From positions 1 to 7,843 of the forward strand of contig DAOVAN010000077.1 of assembly GCA_030671005.1 (NCBI GenBank): a DNA stretch of 7,843 bases, in the 5' to 3' direction. This DNA comes from Caldifarciminota bacterium (GTDB lineage Bacteria; Hydrothermota; Tepidihabitantia; SM23-42). Under the pieces are notes generated by a model, which did no database searches, was not told the DNA's origin, and saw only the letters and a list, made by a program, of their open reading frames with translations. Below are positions 6,137 to 7,843 of the stretch, piece after piece (positions within the stretch are counted from its first letter, which is position 1; every line of letters begins with the position of its first letter). Position numbers and translations under genes: made by a program.

Positions 6137-6664
6137 ATGAAGCTAGGTGTCATAAGTGATACACACCGGCATATTGTGAACTTTTCCAAAGCAGTGGATT
6201 TCCTGCAGGATAGGTCTGTTGATAAGATAATACACTTGGGTGATGACTACAGCGATGTCGATGAGCTTGGTGAGCGTGGCATCTTACGCGTGCCAGGAGT
6301 GTTCAGTGATGCCTATCAGGACGCCAAGATCCCGAACCGGACGGTAGAAAATTACGGGGGTTGGCGATTCTTATTGAGCCACACTGTATCATCCCATCCC
6401 AATGACCTGCCCGGTGATCTTGTTCCCGAGGATTTGATTCGCGACAAAAGAGTCAAGGTGGTTCTGTATGGCCATTCTCACATGCCCGACATAAAGCTGG
6501 AGCATGGTATTATTTTCTTCAATCCGGGCCATTTGAAGAATGAAGACAAAAAGGGTTTCCCACCGACTTTCGGTTACATTGAACTGACCATTGCTGATTT
6601 GCTGGTGCGTCTGTATAACTTGCGTGATTACTCGATTTTCAGGGAAGAGAAGTTTCGCAAATAA
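6137..6664 (+). CDS. YfcE/MJ0936-like metallophosphoesterase
   Basis: Small cytoplasmic calcineurin-fold phosphoesterase of 175 residues, the usual length for the YfcE-like group, whose characterised members hydrolyse phosphodiesters with two metal ions. Metal-binding motifs are visible: DTHRH (8-12, Asp8 and His10), GDDYSD (35-40, Asp36), a His at 82 (LLSHT) and GHSH (112-115). NPGH at 129-132 matches the late NPG motif. Oddity: the GN(C/H)D motif, which normally supplies a bridging Asn, reads PGVFSD (53-58), so Val55 stands at the Asn position. The next block also reads SHTVSSHPND rather than the usual HGH. Either this is a subfamily with a rearranged site or activity is reduced. It starts 33 bp after the DUF401-like gene and probably shares its transcript. 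The physiological substrate is unknown. Confidence 0.83.
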   Translation: MKLGVISDTHRHIVNFSKAVDFLQDRSVDKIIHLGDDYSDVDELGERGILRVPGVFSDAYQDAKIPNRTVENYGGWRFLLSHTVSSHPNDLPGDLVPEDLIRDKRVKVVLYGHSHMPDIKLEHGIIFFNPGHLKNEDKKGFPPTFGYIELTIADLLVRLYNLRDYSIFREEKFRK

Positions 6665-6694
6665 TGTCTAGTTTGCGATTGGCAGAATAGTCGC

Positions 6695-7483
6695 ATGTTT
6701 CTTGGGGGTATGATGATAGCTGCGATTTTAGTGCATTTATTGGTGCTTGGTCAACCAGGGGTGATCGGTATTATGGGTGCCATGGAAGTAGAATTGGACC
6801 TGATCAGCAAGGATATGGTCGTTGAAAAGGTAGACACCATTGCCACAAAAATCTACAGATCAGGCAAGATTTACGGTGTGCCGTGCGTTATGGCGCGGGC
6901 TGGTGTAGGCAAGGTGGGTTCGGCGCAGACAGCCCAGCTGATGATTACTCAGTATGGAGTCGATGCAATGATCTTCACCGGTGTTGCGGGTGGTATTAAT
7001 CCACAACTGGACATAGGGGACATTGTAGTATCGAGTAATGTTGTCCATCATGATTTTGGCCAAATATTGCCTGATTCGTTCATCTCATTTGACACCATGG
7101 GCTTTTTCGCCGACAGCGTTCTTGTTGGACTGGCACTGCAGGCAGCCGGGAATGTAGAGTTGCACGCAATCCCCGAGGAAATGAGGGGGGAAGACGAGGA
7201 ACCAAAGATTATTTTGGGCCGAGTAGCTACTGGTGATCAGTTCATTTCGAGCGAGGCAAAGAGGGTATGGATTGAGGAGACTTTCAACGCTGATTGTGTC
7301 GAGATGGAAGGTGCCGCAGTAGCTCAAATTTGCGCAACCAATGATGTTCCATTTGTGATCATACGTTCGCTCAGTGATTTGGCCAACGAGGAGGCAGAGG
7401 TTGATTTTGAAGCTTTTGTCCTCTACGCGGCAGAGAACTCGAGCCTGTTAGTCAAAGAGATGCTCAAACTGCTAGGTCAATAA
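6695..7483 (+). CDS. mtnN: 5'-methylthioadenosine/S-adenosylhomocysteine nucleosidase, with hydrophobic N-terminal extension
   Basis: Cleaves adenine from 5'-methylthioadenosine and S-adenosylhomocysteine, a salvage step for by-products of S-adenosylmethionine use. Diagnostic motifs are IGIMGAMEVE (24-33, Glu33 matching the catalytic-site Glu of the GAMEEE motif), FTGVAGG (94-100), GDIVVSS (108-114), VEMEGAAVA (202-210, Glu205) and IRSLSDLA (223-230, catalytic Asp228). At 262 residues it is longer than the usual ~230. Part of the excess is an insertion near 160-172 (acidic, EEMRGEDEE), and part is about 22 N-terminal residues that are strongly hydrophobic (IAAILVHLLVLG, 8-19). A conventional start would be GTG at 6761, giving MIGIMGAME. 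Alternatives are ATG 6710 or 6713 behind a run of five G. The extension may be a signal or anchor sequence, though it lacks the usual basic residues. The gene lies 30 bp after the metallophosphoesterase. Confidence 0.9.
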   Translation: MFLGGMMIAAILVHLLVLGQPGVIGIMGAMEVELDLISKDMVVEKVDTIATKIYRSGKIYGVPCVMARAGVGKVGSAQTAQLMITQYGVDAMIFTGVAGGINPQLDIGDIVVSSNVVHHDFGQILPDSFISFDTMGFFADSVLVGLALQAAGNVELHAIPEEMRGEDEEPKIILGRVATGDQFISSEAKRVWIEETFNADCVEMEGAAVAQICATNDVPFVIIRSLSDLANEEAEVDFEAFVLYAAENSSLLVKEMLKLLGQ

Positions 7484-7563
7484 ACGCTCTGGGTTTTTGA
7501 TTATATATTTTCCCTTTTTCAACAATTTCCTAAAGACGATTCCATTGTTACGTATGCTATTTG

Positions 7564-7595
7564 ACTATTCGACAATTCTAAAATTGTCGAATGGT
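7564..7595. repeat. Long perfect palindrome (possible hairpin or bidirectional terminator stem)
   Basis: ATTCGACAATT (7567-7577) and AATTGTCGAAT (7582-7592) are perfect 11-bp inverted repeats around the loop CTAA. As RNA the stem can be extended by a U-G, a C-G and an A-U pair to 14 pairs. It lies 81 bp after the mtnN stop. No T-run follows on either strand, so it is not a textbook terminator. It could stabilise an RNA 3' end or bind a protein. Confidence 0.6.
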
Positions 7596-7655
7596 AGAAG
7601 TATTGGCACTAATTTCCTGAAAGGATAGTAGTTGATTCATTTTTTACATAAAAAT

Positions 7656-7687
7656 ATCACTGTTATCAAGTTGTAATCACTGTAATC
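7656..7687. repeat. Short direct repeat ATCACTGTNATC, 20-bp period
   Basis: ATCACTGTTATC (7656-7667) and ATCACTGTAATC (7676-7687) differ at one base and start 20 bp apart, close to two helical turns. They lie just beyond the 3' end of the tRNA-Asp gene. Their role is unknown, and in AT-rich sequence they could be chance. Confidence 0.3.
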
Positions 7688-7689
7688 GA

Positions 7690-7706
7690 CTTTTTCGAAG
7701 AAAAAG
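7690..7706 (-). terminator. Hairpin directly after tRNA-Asp (possible terminator or processing signal)
   Basis: CTTTTTC (7690-7696) and GAAAAAG (7700-7706) form a perfect 7-bp inverted repeat around a 3-base loop. It begins at the first base after the tRNA discriminator. The stem is mostly A-U and no T-run follows on the minus strand, so as an intrinsic terminator it would be weak. It may instead mark the 3' end for trimming. Confidence 0.4.
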
Positions 7707-7781
7707 CGGGGCCGACGAGAGTTGAACTCGCGACCTCCTGCGTGACAGGCAGGCGTTCTAACCAAGCTGAACTACGACCCC
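7707..7781 (-). tRNA. tRNA-Asp, anticodon GTC
   Basis: A complete cloverleaf can be drawn on the minus strand. The acceptor GGGGTCG (7781-7775) pairs with CGGCCCC (7714-7708), with one T-G pair. The D stem is GTTC/GAAC, and the anticodon stem CCTGC/GCAGG holds the loop CTGTCAC. The T arm GCGAG-TTCAACT-CTCGT has one G-T pair. The anticodon GTC (complement of 7744-7746) reads Asp codons, and the discriminator base is G (complement of 7707), as expected for tRNA-Asp. The following bases are CTT, so the 3' CCA is not encoded and must be added by nucleotidyltransferase. Confidence 0.97.
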
Positions 7782-7843
7782 TTATTTTTGTGCGCCGACC
7801 ATTATGTGATACGAGTGGCAGGCGTTCTATCACCCGTTTGGCT
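7782..7843 (-). other. tRNA-Asp upstream region with a partial tRNA-like repeat
   Basis: On the minus strand this region leads into the tRNA. A CATAAT hexamer (7806-7801) sits where a -10 box would give a leader of about 13 bases, but no good -35 box is seen 16-17 bases further up. Bases 7817-7829 repeat 7748-7760 of the tRNA exactly (13 bases spanning the end of the D arm and half the anticodon stem), without a complete second cloverleaf. One minus-strand frame would end in a stop at 7804-7802 and could be the tail of a gene beyond the window, but nothing supports it as coding. Confidence 0.35.

Larger units (their letters stand above)
7484..7706. other. AT-rich non-coding stretch between convergent mtnN and tRNA-Asp
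   Basis: No open frame with coding character is seen. The stretch separates two converging units, so transcription from both sides should end here. No classical GC-rich hairpin plus T-run was found, although there are T-rich runs at 7494-7498 and 7515-7519. It holds a long palindrome (7564-7595), a 12-base direct repeat (7656-7687) and a hairpin abutting the tRNA 3' end (7690-7706), listed separately. Confidence 0.6.

Noticed and set aside
1816..7580. GACAATTCTA shared by the M23 promoter spacer and the 7564-7595 palindrome
   Set aside because: A 10-base match is expected by chance many times in a window of this size.
7690..7842. Open minus-strand frame running through the tRNA
   Set aside because: It reads through a clear tRNA cloverleaf and has no start signal; the tRNA fully explains the conservation of the sequence.

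Overview
The window is bacterial chromosome of moderate base composition, packed with intact genes and without any mobile element. The cis-prenyl transferase UppS, CDP-diglyceride synthetase CdsA, an M23 murein peptidase and a tRNA-Asp without encoded CCA point to a free-living bacterium with a peptidoglycan wall. No gene fixes the phylum. The DUF401-type membrane protein and the divergence of several proteins suggest an uncultured or little-studied lineage, but that is inference.

Layout. On the minus strand, bases 1694 to 1 form one operon, uppS-cdsA-rarA, with overlapping genes. rarA is cut by the left edge. A 152-bp divergent intergenic region separates it from a plus-strand pair: a membrane-anchored M23 peptidase and an exported CapA-family protein that overlap by 8 bp. 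A plus-strand group follows: an aspartate-semialdehyde-dehydrogenase homologue whose active site is gone, a polytopic DUF401-like membrane protein, a small metallophosphoesterase and an MTA/SAH nucleosidase. The right end is an AT-rich non-coding stretch with several hairpins and short repeats, then tRNA-Asp(GTC) on the minus strand. Upstream of the tRNA lies a short sequence that repeats part of it.

How the genes fit together. UppS makes the undecaprenyl carrier for wall synthesis, and CdsA makes the CDP-diacylglycerol needed for phospholipids. The divergent M23 peptidase and CapA-like protein act outside the cytoplasm, so the 1.7-kb region looks like an envelope locus with a shared control region. 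The downstream plus-strand genes show no obvious common pathway.

Most striking observations. (1) Three of three recognisable promoters (uppS, M23 gene, ASADH-like gene) have exactly the same layout: TTGACA or TTGACT, 16 bp, TATAAT, 6 bp, ATG. Transcription would then start at or next to the A of the start codon, so these operon-leading genes should be leaderless. By contrast, internal cdsA and the metallophosphoesterase have Shine-Dalgarno sequences. (2) The ASADH homologue keeps its nucleotide-binding motifs and has its own consensus promoter, but has lost the catalytic Cys, Gln, His and the substrate Arg residues. It looks like a maintained pseudoenzyme comparable to E. coli Usg. No clearly new multi-gene system was found.
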